Shown here in pieces: positions 31,492-41,737 of a stretch of DNA of 64,000 nucleotides. The stretch is from CAJBLF01 sp041663325 (lineage in GTDB: Bacteria > Patescibacteriota > Gracilibacteria > Absconditabacterales > Absconditicoccaceae): contig JBAZRN010000004.1 in the NCBI GenBank assembly GCA_041663325.1, positions 1-64,000 of the forward strand, in the 5' to 3' direction. Each line of letters starts with the position of its first letter. The first letter of the stretch is position 1. Position numbers and translations under genes: made by a program. The notes beneath the pieces were generated by a model. That model was not told the DNA's origin. It did no database searches and saw nothing but the letters and a program-made list of their open reading frames with translations.

Positions 31492-32445
31492 TTATTCAGG
31501 AGATTTTTTTGATTTTAATAATGCTATGTTTTTTTGTACAAATTCGTCCTTGGGCTCAAAAAAACTATAATTTTGATAACTTTCGATAGCATTATCATAT
31601 TCATGAAGCATTTCATAGGCATCTCATTGTATATAGAGAATTTGAGAAATTCGTTGTTTGTCCCTAGGGTCATTATAAGATTTTTCGATAGGATCTCGTC
31701 AACATACCTCGAAAAAATCCATAATTATAGGTAAGACTTTTTCATACTCATGCAAATGATATAAACTATGGATCTTATAATGGAGGATCTCCTTATAACG
31801 TTCAGTATCCAACATATGCTCTGCAATATTACCTGTGTGCATATTTGTGCGATTTGCATTCAATATCCTATCAAAAGCAGTATTTGCTCTTTCATAATAG
31901 ATATTTTCTTGGTTTAAAGCTCATTTGCAAAAACAAGTAATTCATACATAGTACCAAAAATAGTCTTTTTGCTGAGAATTTAATTGGTGTTCATAGGGTT
32001 GAATATGATCTACTAATGTTAATGTTTCATCTATAGCAGCTCTATTTTCTTGAGTATTTTTTTCCAATCTAGTATGTATGAGGAAAAAATATATTTCAAT
32101 AGCGTCATCAAAGGATAATGATTTTTGATAATTTTGTAGTATATAATCAATGTCTTGCAGAGTTCATATATCATTTCCTTTCTCATTATTTTTTTCCATA
32201 CTTGCTCGTGCATTGTCCAGATCTGGATTATATTCACGATCTTTACGTTTCGGAAAAGGAATGAGATATTTTTGTATATCAACGGTATTTTTTTCTTGTA
32301 CATCGCTTTTTTCGTCAATAGGAGAAAATACTATATTTCATAAAAGTGTTGTTCATAAAACACCTTGCATGTTCCAAGACTCTTCAGGAGTAGCCTTTCT
32401 TTCTTCTGGTATTTCGCTAATAAGTTTTTTGTTGATATCGTTCAT
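31492..32445 (-). CDS. TPR-repeat protein
   Basis: A 317-aa cytoplasmic protein. The C-terminus ILYIQGDAYEMLHEYDNAIESY, followed by YSFFEPKDEFVQKN, is a clear tetratricopeptide repeat, and weaker helical pairs precede it. The N-terminal 90 residues are charged and without a motif. UGA-Gly occurs in several places. TPR proteins scaffold protein contacts; the partner is unknown. A TTGACA/TATACT promoter lies just upstream. Confidence 0.7.
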
Positions 32446-32475
32446 AGAGTATAAAATAATATAAATATTATAGTA

Positions 32476-32504
32476 AGTATATACAAAATAAGCGATTTTG
32501 TCAA
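32476..32504 (-). promoter_or_regulatory. Sigma-70 promoter for the TPR gene
   Basis: On the minus strand TTGACA and TATACT are 17 bases apart, ending about 31 bp before the start codon at 32445. Confidence 0.65.
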
Positions 32505-32596
32505 AAGTCCGCTAACCATAGTAAAGTCTTTCTTGAATTCAAGAAGTGATTTTGTATGATAATTCATATAACAATATTTAAATGCAATTTTTTACA

Positions 32597-33586
32597 ATGA
32601 AAAAAATATGATTGTTTTTTTGATGAATGAGTAATGAAACAGAAGTATCTATTTCATCGGCTATGAATGTTATCAAATATATCGACACAAAAAAATATGA
32701 TTTAACTCTTATTTATCGAGATAAAACCTGAGATTTCTATCATATAAATTCTGTAGATGCACATAAACAATTACAACTTGAGAATAAAATACATGCGTGA
32801 GATTTTAAAAAGATATTTGAAATAGCATTACTAATGACTCATGGAAAATATTGAGAAGACTGAATTTTACAGGGATTATTAGAATATCAGAGAATCCCTT
32901 ATTGTGGTTGCCATGTGCTAAGTTCTGCGTTGTGTATGGACAAATGAATGTGTAAAATATTTTTAACTGGACATGATATTTTTCAGCTTCCTTACATGAT
33001 AATAGATCTTCAAAGGGACACTCAAAATGATATTTCTCAAAAAATACATAAGATTGAAAATAGTTTTGTACTTCCTCTATACATAAAACCTTCAAATTCA
33101 TGATCATCAATAGGAATCACAAAAATTGAATCTTATGATGACTTACCATGAGCAATAAAAATAGCGTGAAAGCATGATAGTAAAATTATTATAGAACAAT
33201 GATTAATTCATCCAAAAGAAATCGAAGTAGCTATCTTAGGGAACAAAGAACTTATTATATCTGAACCAGGAGAATTACTCCTCAATAAAGATTTTTTTTC
33301 TTATGAAGATAAATATACGCCAAAGCAAACACGTGCAAATATTCCTGCAAATATTCCGAAAATACAACAAAACAAAATCAAAGAACTGAGTGAAAAAATA
33401 TATAAGCTCTGTGATTGTAGCTGATTTGCAAGAATTGATTTTTTCATCGCGAATGACGAAATATATTTTAATGAGATTAATACTTTGCCGTGATTTAGAG
33501 ATGTATGAATGTTTTTGATGCTAATAAATAGCATAGGAATATCATATAAAGAACTGTTAGACAAAATAATCGAGTTAGCTTATTAA
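32597..33586 (+). CDS. ddl: D-alanine--D-alanine ligase
   Basis: A 329-aa ATP-grasp enzyme that makes D-Ala-D-Ala for peptidoglycan. The start MKKIGLFFGGMSNETEVS has the family GG-x-S-x-E pattern. YIKPSNSGSSIGITK is the ATP/omega-loop region, followed by IIIEQGLIHPKEIEVAILGN and FARIDFFIANDEIYFNEINTLPGF (metal ligands Asp and Glu-x-Asn). The frame has more than 15 TGA codons, nearly all at expected Gly, including TGATGA in FFGGMS and in LPGF. A cell wall is implied. Confidence 0.93.
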
Positions 33587-33625
33587 TAATCTGAAATATT
33601 GTTTAATCTTCTGAAATTATTCACT

Positions 33626-35596
33626 ATGAATATACGCAACTTTTGTATTATTGCCCATATAGATCATGGAAAATCAACTCTCGCAGATAGAATGCTCGAG
33701 ATGACGTGAACGGTGAGAAAAATCGATCACGCGCAGATGCTGGATCGCATGGATATCGAGCAAGAAAGAGGAATAACTATCAAACTAACTCCTGCGAGAA
33801 TGCAGCGAAAAGGCTATGAATTCAATCTTATAGATACTCCAGGACACGTAGATTTTCAATACGAAGTCTCTCGTTCACTTGCAGCAGTAGAGTGAGCTAT
33901 TTTGCTGGTTGACGCATCGCAGTGAATACAAGCGCAGACATTATCGACATTATATCAAGCGATAGATCAGCATCTAACCATTATTCCGGTACTGAATAAA
34001 ATCGATCTTCCAGCGGCAAACCCTGAAAGAGTGGCGCGCGAAATCGAAAATGTGATCGGTATCGATACATCAGAAATTATTGAAGTCTCAGGCAAGACCT
34101 GAGAAAATGTTGATATAGTATTAGACGCAATCATAGAGAGAATTCAAGATCCGCTTGCATTCAAAAAATCCCATCCTAAGAAGTTTCGACCAGTAGGGCA
34201 GGACCAAGCGCAGATAACAGGACTCTCTAGAGCACTGATTTTCGATTCCGTATATGATTCATACAAATGAGTATTAGCGTATGTGAAAGTGGTTGATTGA
34301 GAAATAAAAGCTGGACAGAATTTACATCTCATCTACACAGAAAATAATATCGTTCCCACAGAGGTGGGATATTTTACTCCTGAATACAAGGTAGATAAGG
34401 TGCTTAAGGAAGGACAAATCGGATATGTCGTTACCTGAGAAAAATCAGTAAGAGATGTCAGTATCTGAGATACTATGATCAGAGACGAGAGGTGAAAAGG
34501 TCAAAATGAGATGGAGATGAAAAATTTAGTTATACCGTGATTCAAAAAAGTGAAGCCATTCGTTTACGCTGGTGTGTATCCCATTGATACTACTGATTAT
34601 GATAAACTCAAAGATAGTTTAGATAAATTATCTATCAATGATAGCGCGATAGAGTACGAACTGGAAGATTCCAAAGCGCTGGGGTTCTGATTTCGTTGTG
34701 GTTTTTTAGGTATGCTCCATATGGATATCGTTAAAGAAAGATTATCCAGAGAATATAATATGGAGACGATTTTTACCATTCCAACCGTGGTTTATTTGAT
34801 CAAAACCAAAAACCTTTCTCTAGATCCAATAAAATCCTGATCCAATATCCAGAATTTACTTAAAACATGAATGTACAAACATATTCTTTGATTGACTACG
34901 ACCGACGAAGATGCAGAAAAAAGAAGAGCAGAATTAAGTCCTTGGTTAGTGGTAAAATCATGATCAGATATGATAGACCAGTGACTGATAGATGAAATAC
35001 GGGAACCAATAGCAGCCGTAGAGGTAGTATGACCGCATGAATATGCAGGCAATATTATGGCGCTTTGTCAGGAATATAGAGGAAAACTGATTAATATGGA
35101 TTATATCGATGAAACCAGAGTCGTACGACATTATGAATTGCCGATGGGAGAAATTATTATCGATTTCTATGATAGGTTGAAATCCGCGACCAAAGGATAC
35201 GCGACGATGAATTATGAATTCAAAAAATATCAACCAGCAGATTTAATAAAATTGGATGTATATATCAACAACGAAAAAGTAGAGGCGCTAAGCCGAGTTA
35301 TTCATAGAGATAAAGCATATTATTTAGGCAAGGAAGTAGTAGAAAAATTAAAAACACTGATTCCCAAACACATGTTCGCTATTCCATTGCAGGCAGGTAT
35401 CGGCAACAAGATGATTGCGAGAGAAAATATCTCTACCATGAAAAAAGATGTCCTTGCAAAATGTTACGGACGAGATGTCAGTAGAAAAAGGAAATTACTC
35501 GCAAAACAAAAAGAAGGAAAAAAGAAAATGAAAGCCATAGGATCAGTAAATGTTCCATCAGATGTATTCATCAAAATGGTTGCTAGAGGCGACTAA
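33626..35596 (+). CDS. lepA: Elongation factor 4 (LepA)
   Basis: A 656-aa translational GTPase, longer than the roughly 600-aa norm because of about 50 extra residues near positions 400-450. G motifs: AHIDHGKST,  RGITI, DTPGH, NKID. Downstream ALGFGFRCGFLGMLHMDIVKERL and the C-terminal CYG-DVSRKRKLLAKQKEGKKKMK are characteristic. CGA at 35294-35296 in ALSWVIHRDKAYY and at 33806-ish in RMQWKGY falls at hydrophobic or aromatic family positions, not Arg. Likely acts at stalled ribosomes or in ribosome assembly. Confidence 0.97.
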
Positions 35597-35726
35597 ATAA
35601 TGAGAAATGTCGGTATTTGCGAATACAAACTATTATAATCTACGATAGCCCATACCAAGACGAATTCCTAAATCTATCATTTATAATCTATAATTAATTT
35701 AAAATTTTACATTCTGAATTATAAAA
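35597..35726. repeat. Spacer with inverted copy of a dispersed repeat
   Basis: AACTATTATAATCTACGATAG at about 35627-35647 is the reverse complement of sequence near 26552 and 50217. The rest is AT-rich. No gene. Confidence 0.45.
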
Positions 35727-36002
35727 ATGACCCGAACCAGCGTAATAATTCGATATTTATTACTTATCAACCTCATTACTTTCATTATTCGATGAATTGA
35801 TAAATACAAAGCTACTGCCGAGAAACGAAGAGTTTCAGAAAAAAATCTGCTTATTTGTACAGCACTCGGCTGACGAATAGGTGCTATCCTTGGTATGCAA
35901 GCATTTCGTCACAAAACTATCAAATGAAAATTTCTTACCAGATTCCGATTGATTGCTGGTGTGTGGATTGTTGTTGCTATAATATTATTATTTTCTTTGT
36001 AA
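35727..36002 (+). CDS. DUF1294 small membrane protein
   Basis: A 91-aa protein with two or three membrane helices. The pattern LINLITFIIWGIDKYKA, WRVSEKNLLICTALGGWIGA, LGMQAFRHKTIK matches DUF1294 (the G-x-D-K-x-x-A, W-R-x-x-E and F-R-H-K-T motifs). The conserved Trp before Arg-Val is CGA at 35826-35828. Function of the family is unknown. It ends four bases before mutY starts. Confidence 0.88.
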
Positions 36003-36005
36003 GCT

Positions 36006-36824
36006 ATGTCTCAAAATATCAAAATCATTCAAACCAATATTCTCTCTCGATATAAAACTCACTGAAGAAAACTTCCGCGAAGAAAGATTTACCCCGCAAA
36101 TGGCGGGGCCAGAGATCCATACGCTATTCACGTCTCTGAAGTGATGTTGCAGCAGACACAGGTCGAAAGAGTGATTCCCTATTTTCATCAACGAATGAAA
36201 GATTTCCCTGATTATAAAACTCTAGCCAAAGCTTCGAAAACGGATGTGCTCAGACATCGATCAGGACTTGGATTCAACAGCAGAGCATTAAGACTTCAAA
36301 ATTGCGCAAAGATAGTATCAAGTAGTAAGTATCAAGTAATAAGTACAAAATCAAGAAGCGAATTACAAAAATTACCAGGTATTGGTCCGAACACTTCAGC
36401 AGCGATTATGGCATTTGCGTGGAATCTAGAAGTGCCAGTCATTGATACCAATATCAGGAGAGTTCTCATTTTCTTATTCAAGTTAAATGAAAAAATATCA
36501 GCGAGCGAATTAGAAACTTTTGCAGAAAAAATAATTCCCAAATGAAAATCTCGCGATCGGCACAATGCGCTGATGGATTACGGAGCTTTAGAATTGACGG
36601 CGAGAAAGACAAAGATCAAATCACTAAGCAAACAATCAAAATTCGAATGATCTGATAGAGAGGTAAGATGATGGGCAATGAAACAATTAGTAAAGCATGG
36701 AAAAATTACATTAAAAACAGTGGAAGAAGAATTTCCAAAGAAAGATGTAAAGAATATTTTGAAATTTATGGAAAAAGAATGACTAATTAGTATAGTCAGA
36801 AGTAAGATACAGATCAAAGAATAA
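36006..36824 (+). CDS. mutY: MutY-like adenine DNA glycosylase, lacking Fe-S motif
   Basis: A 272-aa HhH-GPD glycosylase, about 80 residues shorter than typical MutY. THGRKLPWRK, EVMLQQTQVERV, WSGLGFNSRA, LQKLPGIGPNTSAAI, PVIDTNIRRV and DWHNALMDYGALELTARK are all present, including the catalytic Asp in VIDTN. CGA at 36078 (LPW), CGA at 36258 (HWSGLG) and CGG at 36558 (DWHNAL) are invariant or near-invariant Trp. No C-x6-C-x2-C-x5-C cluster follows; instead a helical tail (VRGWAMKQLVKHGKITLK) resembles a small winged helix. An AGTAAGTATCAAGTAATAAG repeat is in frame near residue 105. Confidence 0.9.
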
Positions 36825-36846
36825 TTTATTCCAAAAGTTGCAACAG

Positions 36847-37563
36847 ATGAAACGTGAATGATACAAAAATATCTTGTTGACTGGTGAACCATGATGTGGT
36901 AAGAGTACCTTATTGAAAGAATTAGTTAGCGCCATAGACCATAAGACATGAATTATTACCCAAGAAATACGTGATAATACACGTCAGAGAATTTGATTTG
37001 AAGTCATAAGTTCAGGAGGAAAAAAAAGTCTTTTGGCGTCCAAAACAAAAACATCAGATATTCTATTTGCGAATAAATATTGGATCCAAACAGATGGTAT
37101 CGAACAAATACTTTCGACATTAAGCATGCAGCCGTGAGATCTTCTCTATATAGACGAAATCGCTTCTATGCAATTATATGCGCCATGATTTCAATCATTC
37201 GTAAAATGATGGTTGTCATCAAAAAATCCATTATTAGGCGCGATCAAATTAGATGATGCCCAGTATCCGCAAATTCAAAACATAAAAAAAAGAGAAGATA
37301 CTTTGGTAATTAATATCATGGATACCACAACCACCTACAACAAAAACTTTTTAATCAAATTATTGTCAAAGATCAAAAAATCTCAGCGCTATCTCAAAGA
37401 ACAAGAAAGATTTCACCAACTAAATTCCACTACATGGGAAATGAATTCTTCTTCAGCTGAGAGAAATCTAATAATAGAAAATTGAATAATACATTGCGAT
37501 TGTCAATTTTATACACAATACGGAATATGTAGCCATAGTATAGCACTAAGACAAATGATATAA
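36847..37563 (+). CDS. THEP1-like NTPase with C-terminal SWIM-type zinc motif
   Basis: A 238-aa protein. The N-terminal domain has a P-loop (ILLTGEPGCGKSTLLKEL), then GIITQEIRDNTRQRIGFEVIS and DLLYIDEIASMQ (Walker B), as in THEP1/NTPase_1 nucleotide phosphatases. After a helical linker the C-terminus is HCDCQFYTQYGICSHSIAL: C-x-C-x8-C-x-H, the SWIM zinc-finger spacing. This domain pairing is unfamiliar to me. It could couple nucleotide hydrolysis to nucleic-acid or protein binding. It follows mutY by 22 bp. Confidence 0.75.
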
Positions 37564-37611
37564 CAAGAATGATTGATTACTCTCAAAAAATGAATATTAA
37601 TAATTGCCGAA

Positions 37612-37806
37612 TAAAAAAAACCCGTTCAAGCGATCACAAAAGAAATATTCTTTAAATTGATGGCTAACGGGAATTTGAAATACAATTTGTTTTTTCATCA
37701 GCGTTGATAGATCACCTGAAACAGTTTGTAGTAAAACCAACTGACATAAGCAGTGAGGATTTCCTTTACTACAGGGATTGTTTCATGACGTAATCGTACT
37801 GATTAG
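37612..37806 (-). ncRNA. Candidate structured RNA, about 190 nt, 6S-like shape
   Basis: On the minus strand a promoter (37812-37839) and the terminator at 37613-37671 delimit about 190 nt with no convincing ORF. The transcript can form one long interrupted hairpin: ATCAG with CTGAT, GAAACA with TGTTTC, TGTAGTAAA with TTTACTACA (9 bp), and a terminal ACTG/CAGT. A long hairpin broken by bubbles is the general shape of 6S RNA, but no sequence match is claimed. This accounts for the 311-bp spacer between the THEP1-like and ASCH genes. Confidence 0.5.
37613..37671 (-). terminator. Terminator of the minus-strand RNA candidate
   Basis: On the minus strand CCCGTT and AACGGG close a stem with inner helices GC/GC, ATCA/TGAT and AAAGAA/TTCTTT, followed by T8. 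No coding gene ends here on that strand. Confidence 0.75.
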
Positions 37807-37811
37807 TTGAG

Positions 37812-37839
37812 TTTATACTATTTACCCGTAAAAAATCAA
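37812..37839 (-). promoter_or_regulatory. Sigma-70-like promoter of the RNA candidate
   Basis: On the minus strand TTGATT and TATAAA are separated by 16 bases; the start would be near 37805. Confidence 0.5.
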
Positions 37840-37874
37840 GATCAAAATCAAAATTTATTTTTAAAGAGCAGCCA

Positions 37875-38204
37875 ATGAAAATATTAAAGTTTTCTCCACC
37901 CTTGCCAGATAAGGTCTTAAACTGAGAAAAAACTATAACCCGAAGAATCAATGACGAAAAAGAAATTGTCCTATGAGATGACCTTTCACTCTGTCATAAT
38001 GATTGAACGGAATTTGCTCAAGCTATTGCCATCAAAGTCAGAGAAACGACATTTTGAGGACTTACTGAAGAAGATTTCATCGGTCACGAAAAATTTGCAA
38101 ACGAAGAAGAAATGTACAAAACATATAAAAATTATTATCACAAAAAAATTACTCCCCAGACCAATCTCAAAATTATTGAGTTTAAATTAACAAAAATAAT
38201 ATAG
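37875..38204 (+). CDS. ASCH-domain protein
   Basis: A 109-aa protein with the ASCH signature VLNGEKTITWRINDEK (G-x-K-T-x-T-x-R) near residues 15-30, then GDDLSLC and AIKVRETTFGGLTEEDFIGHEKF. ASCH domains have a PUA-like fold and are thought to bind RNA; one family member is an RNase or N4-acetylcytidine amidohydrolase. TWRI uses CGA for Trp at 37941. Six or so UGA-Gly codons break it under the standard code. Confidence 0.88.
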
Positions 38205-38232
38205 CACGCATTTTTCAGCCTTTCCACTCCTG

Positions 38233-38252
38233 CCCCGCACGGCGGGGTTTCA
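38233..38252. other. GC-rich hairpin upstream of the rsmI-like gene
   Basis: CCCCGC-ACG-GCGGGG then TTTC. It could be a weak terminator for the ASCH gene or part of a dispersed palindrome; CCCGCAAATGGCGGGG occurs inside mutY near 36093. Confidence 0.45.
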
Positions 38253-38270
38253 ACTCTTCAACCTTTCGAC

Positions 38271-38939
38271 ATGCTCTACTTCATTCCCACGCCCATCTGA
38301 AACAAAGACGATATCACGCTTCGCGCAATCAAGCTTTTCCAGTCGCTGGAATTTTTCGTCTGTGAAGACACGAGAACTACCATGAAGCTTATGAAAATGT
38401 ACGAAATTCCTTACAAAGACAAAACCTTTTTTTCATTGACTAGTTTTACTTCTGATAATCAATTGGCTCGTTATGTAGATATTTTGAAAGCGAGTGATAT
38501 AGGTCTCGTCTCGGAAGCAGGCACGCCAGGACTCTCTGATCCGGGCAAATCTATGATCCAACTTTGTAATGAGAATAAAATACCATACACTATTTTACCA
38601 GGTGCAAACGCGCTTATTCCAGCAGTCGTAGCAGCGTGATTCGATACCTCAGCATTTACTTACTTATGATTTCTTCCGACCAAGAAGGGAAGACAAACCA
38701 AAATCAAAGAGATATTACAATCAGAAATACCAGTTTTCGTGTATGAATCTGTGCATAGAATAGAAAAACTTTTGAAAGAAATTTCTCAGGCTGGATTCAC
38801 GGGACAGATTTCTATCGCGAGAGAAGTGAGCAAAATGTTCGAACAGCATTTCACGGGAACAGTAGAGGAGGCTATCAGTCTCATAAAAGAAAAAAAACTC
38901 CCTATCAAGGGAGAATTCGTCGTTGGAATAAAAAAATAA
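38271..38939 (+). CDS. rsmI: RsmI-like rRNA 2'-O-methyltransferase
   Basis: A 222-aa tetrapyrrole-methylase-fold SAM enzyme. MLYFIPTPIGNKDDITLRAI, FFVCEDTRTT, IGLVSEAGTPGLSDPGKS and ILPGANALIPAVVAAG follow RsmI, which methylates C1402 of 16S rRNA. The protein is about 60 residues shorter than usual and lacks the C-terminal HTH-like extension. It ends QISIAREVSKMFEQHFTG, as expected for the core. TGA codes Gly in PIGN and AAGF. Confidence 0.88.
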
Positions 38940-38947
38940 TTGTTTCT

Positions 38948-39877
38948 TTAGTTTTTCGCTTTTGACGCAGGAGAATTCTTGGCTTTGATATCTCTAAATT
39001 TTTCCAAAATGTGTTCATTGCTCAATCATTGCTGGATATATCATTCTAATCTTTCGGAATAATTTCTATATCGCGTAAGTCTGGATTTAAAACGTGAAAT
39101 ATGATCACCAGTAAATTTTTTAGCGAAATTATTTGGTCATTTGTTATATCCATTGAGCGCAAGAAGCCGCTGAAAGTCAAAGTTTGAATCATGTTTATAT
39201 TTGTCCCAAGATTTGTCTTTGAGCTTAGAGAGATTGACTTGTTTTTTGCAATACAAGAGATACTGAGCAGAAAAATTTAATGCTGTCTGTGGATTGAATC
39301 TATCATCCAATGCAGAGAGTTTGCTGACATCGAAATTATAATTCTTTCTGATTTCGACAAGCTTTTTGGCAATTTCCGCATTCGCTTTTTTTCTAGGACT
39401 TTTTTCTTTGCTATGTTTTTTGAGGAGCTCATTATAATCCCAGGTTTTGTAAAGAGGATTATCAGAAAATACTTTTAGATTTTTTTTAAGATGATTCTGG
39501 TCAAACCATTTTAATGTATCTGGCTGGATTTGTGAGATGCCAGCTCCGCCATCAGCGATATTGATATTGACAGGATTGCCTTCTCATTCTATCATATTGA
39601 GCGCAAAAAGATACTCCATAGGGACACCAACACTTTTGGCGGTTTTCTCAATTTCTGGATAATACCTGAATGTATTGAAAAAATTTACCATTCAAGATGC
39701 TAAAGAAAACTTTTTTTTATCAACTCATGCTTTTTTGAGATATGTAGCAAATTCACATTTTTTTTGTTGCACGGCTTCAGATACTGATTCTTTCAATTCA
39801 GATAATGCTGTCTTGGTTTCTTTTATTACCTCTGATGTCAAAAAATATGATTCATCTGTGTGCATAGTTTCAAGCAT
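38948..39877 (-). CDS. Lytic transglycosylase-like (SLT) protein
   Basis: A 309-aa protein. MEYLFALNMIEGEGNPVNI (catalytic Glu, residues about 85-100), GGAGISQIQPDT and a later LLALNGYNKGPNNFAKKF match SLT motifs E-S-G, G-L-M-Q and A-Y-N-x-G. Such enzymes cleave peptidoglycan to 1,6-anhydro ends. No signal peptide is visible, which is odd for a wall enzyme: it may be released by lysis or a special route, or act on another polymer. The rsmI-like gene ends 8 bp away, convergent. Confidence 0.8.
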
Positions 39878-39894
39878 AGTGATACTGATAGGTG

Positions 39895-40497
39895 CTAAAT
39901 TTTAAGCGTATGTCTAATGATGTTTGGATCATCTATATCTTTATTACTCTCTTTTTTCTTTAATTCTTCTTCGAGGATCATATAGGTCAAAATATTGGCG
40001 ATAATTGTTTTCTGTGTCTGAGGAACCTTATCACCTACTAATTCTTTTTTACGAGGTTGCATCATAGTGATAGCGTGTTTCTCAGGTCATTCCTGAAGTA
40101 CTTTGGTAAGTAATCATGACTTATCTCTTGTCTCTTTGTACAAATTGAGTTGTTGCTTGATAAGGCGGTCAATAAGTCCTACACGTCGTGTAGGGCTTTT
40201 AATGCGATCTTTAAGCAGATGCGTATCATCGATTTTTAAAGATTTTTTTACTGTAGGAAGAAAACTTTTTAATACCTTTTTAATGAGAACAATATCGTCA
40301 TCATATTCTTGCAATGGATCATCAAGCACAAAGACCACTTTTTTGACCCAATCTTTATCCATCTGTTGCCAGAGATTGTTTTTGATGTATGTTCAAATTC
40401 ATTCATATACTTTATTATCATACGCAATGCCCTTTGATACAAGGTTATGAAGCGATGAATTATAGTGATCTTTTGGGTCTGATGTTTTTGTCGTCAT
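39895..40497 (-). CDS. Hypothetical cytoplasmic protein
   Basis: A 200-aa charged, helical protein with no signal, membrane helix or known motif. It begins MTTKTSDPKDHYNSSLHNL and contains MDKDWVKKVVFVLDDPL. UGA-Gly occurs four times. It ends 17 bp before the transglycosylase start and shares its transcript; a TTGACAAATAAA-type promoter precedes it. Confidence 0.7.
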
Positions 40498-40535
40498 GAG
40501 TAACTATTGAAAAAATAAAACGATTTAGTATAATT

Positions 40536-40563
40536 AGTATACATATTTTTTTTTATTTGTCAA
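40536..40563 (-). promoter_or_regulatory. Promoter with TTGACAAATAAA motif
   Basis: On the minus strand TTGACA and TATACT are 16 bases apart; the -35 continues as AATAAA, as in promoters at 45585, 53239 and 60886. It lies about 40 bp before the gene starting at 40497. Confidence 0.65.
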
Positions 40564-40570
40564 AAAATAG

Positions 40571-41593
40571 ATGAAGAAAAAATGGATAGGGTGGGGAATT
40601 GGCGTAGTGATTCTTATTTTAGGACTTTTTCTCGGTGATGTGCAAATTCAATTCGGTACGTATTCACCGCAAGCAAGCGCAAAAATAGTTCGTGCTCAAT
40701 TGACTAAAATTCAAGACATTAGTTGATCGTTTTTTCGTTCACCAGGAGAAAGTTTAGCCAAAGAACTAGAAAAATTTTCAGCTACCCAACACAATTTAGA
40801 CCTACGAACCTACGAATTTACCCAAAAAGACTTCAAAACCACATTGACAAAACTAGCAGAAAATGGCGTGAATGTCAGGATAATCGTCGAAGATAAAAAA
40901 TTCCAACAATTCCAAAATACGCTCAAAGTATTGAGTCAGTATTTTTCTTGATATAAAAATATCCAGCTCAAATCTGATAAACAAATGGGGACGGAATACG
41001 TGCATGCCAAGGTCAATCTTATCGACAGCGGATTTATCATTCAAACAGCGAATCTAACAAACAGCTCATTTGCTAGCAATCGCGAACATTTTTTCCAAAG
41101 CAATGACAGCTGAGTTCGAACAAGTTTACACACGATTTTTGAAAAAGATTGGGTAGGAAGCAAAATCACTATGAAAGATATTCATCCAAATCTTGTCGTC
41201 TGCAATATCAACTGCAGGGGAGTGATCGAGCAGTTGCTCAGTTCAGCAAAAGAATCCATCATCATCCAAACACAATATATTACCGATGAGGCGCTGCGGA
41301 CGATTCTCAAAGCCAAGAAAACGCTGCCTGAATTCAAACTTCTCGTAGCCGATACGGACGATAATAATGAGCTTATTCGTTATTTTGGAAACGACTATGC
41401 GAGAAAATTCAAAAAATATTATAACCATACCAAGATGATCCTTATAGACCACAAAACCTTATTGCTGGGAAGTATGAATTTATCTGCTACCTCTTTGGAC
41501 AAAAATAGAGAAATCTGAATTTTACTCACCGATCCAACCATTATCAACGAATTTGCTAGTCAATTCGGAATGGATTGGGATAGGGGAAAATAA
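40571..41593 (+). CDS. Phospholipase D-family protein with N-terminal membrane anchor
   Basis: A 340-aa protein. One N-terminal helix (WIGWGIGVVILILGLFLG) anchors or exports it. Two HKD-type sites follow: YVHAKVNLIDSGFIIQTANL (residues about 140-160) and YNHTKMILIDHKTLLLGSMN (about 285-305), each H-x-K-x4-D with a downstream Asn. Family members are phospholipases, nucleases or cardiolipin synthases; a surface nuclease or lipase fits the anchor. UGA-Gly is sparse here. Confidence 0.9.
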
Positions 41594-41680
41594 AACGATT
41601 GACTGTTCGACTTATAGAACTATGGAGAAAACCAAAATCTATCGTTCTATCGTTCCCGAAACCATCGTTCTAAATGGCTA

Positions 41681-41708
41681 TTGACTTTGTCATTAAAAAG
41701 ATTATGAT
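41681..41708 (+). promoter_or_regulatory. Sigma-70 promoter of the secreted-protein pair
   Basis: TTGACT and TATGAT are separated by 16 bases; the start codon at 41738 follows about 30 bp later with an A-rich leader. Confidence 0.65.
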
Positions 41709-41737
41709 ATAAGATATAAACAAAAAAAAACAAAACC

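Noticed and set aside
37951..38190. Plus-strand 79-aa frame at the ASCH gene
   Set aside because: It is a different frame over the ASCH coding sequence, which has clear motifs when TGA and CGA are recoded.
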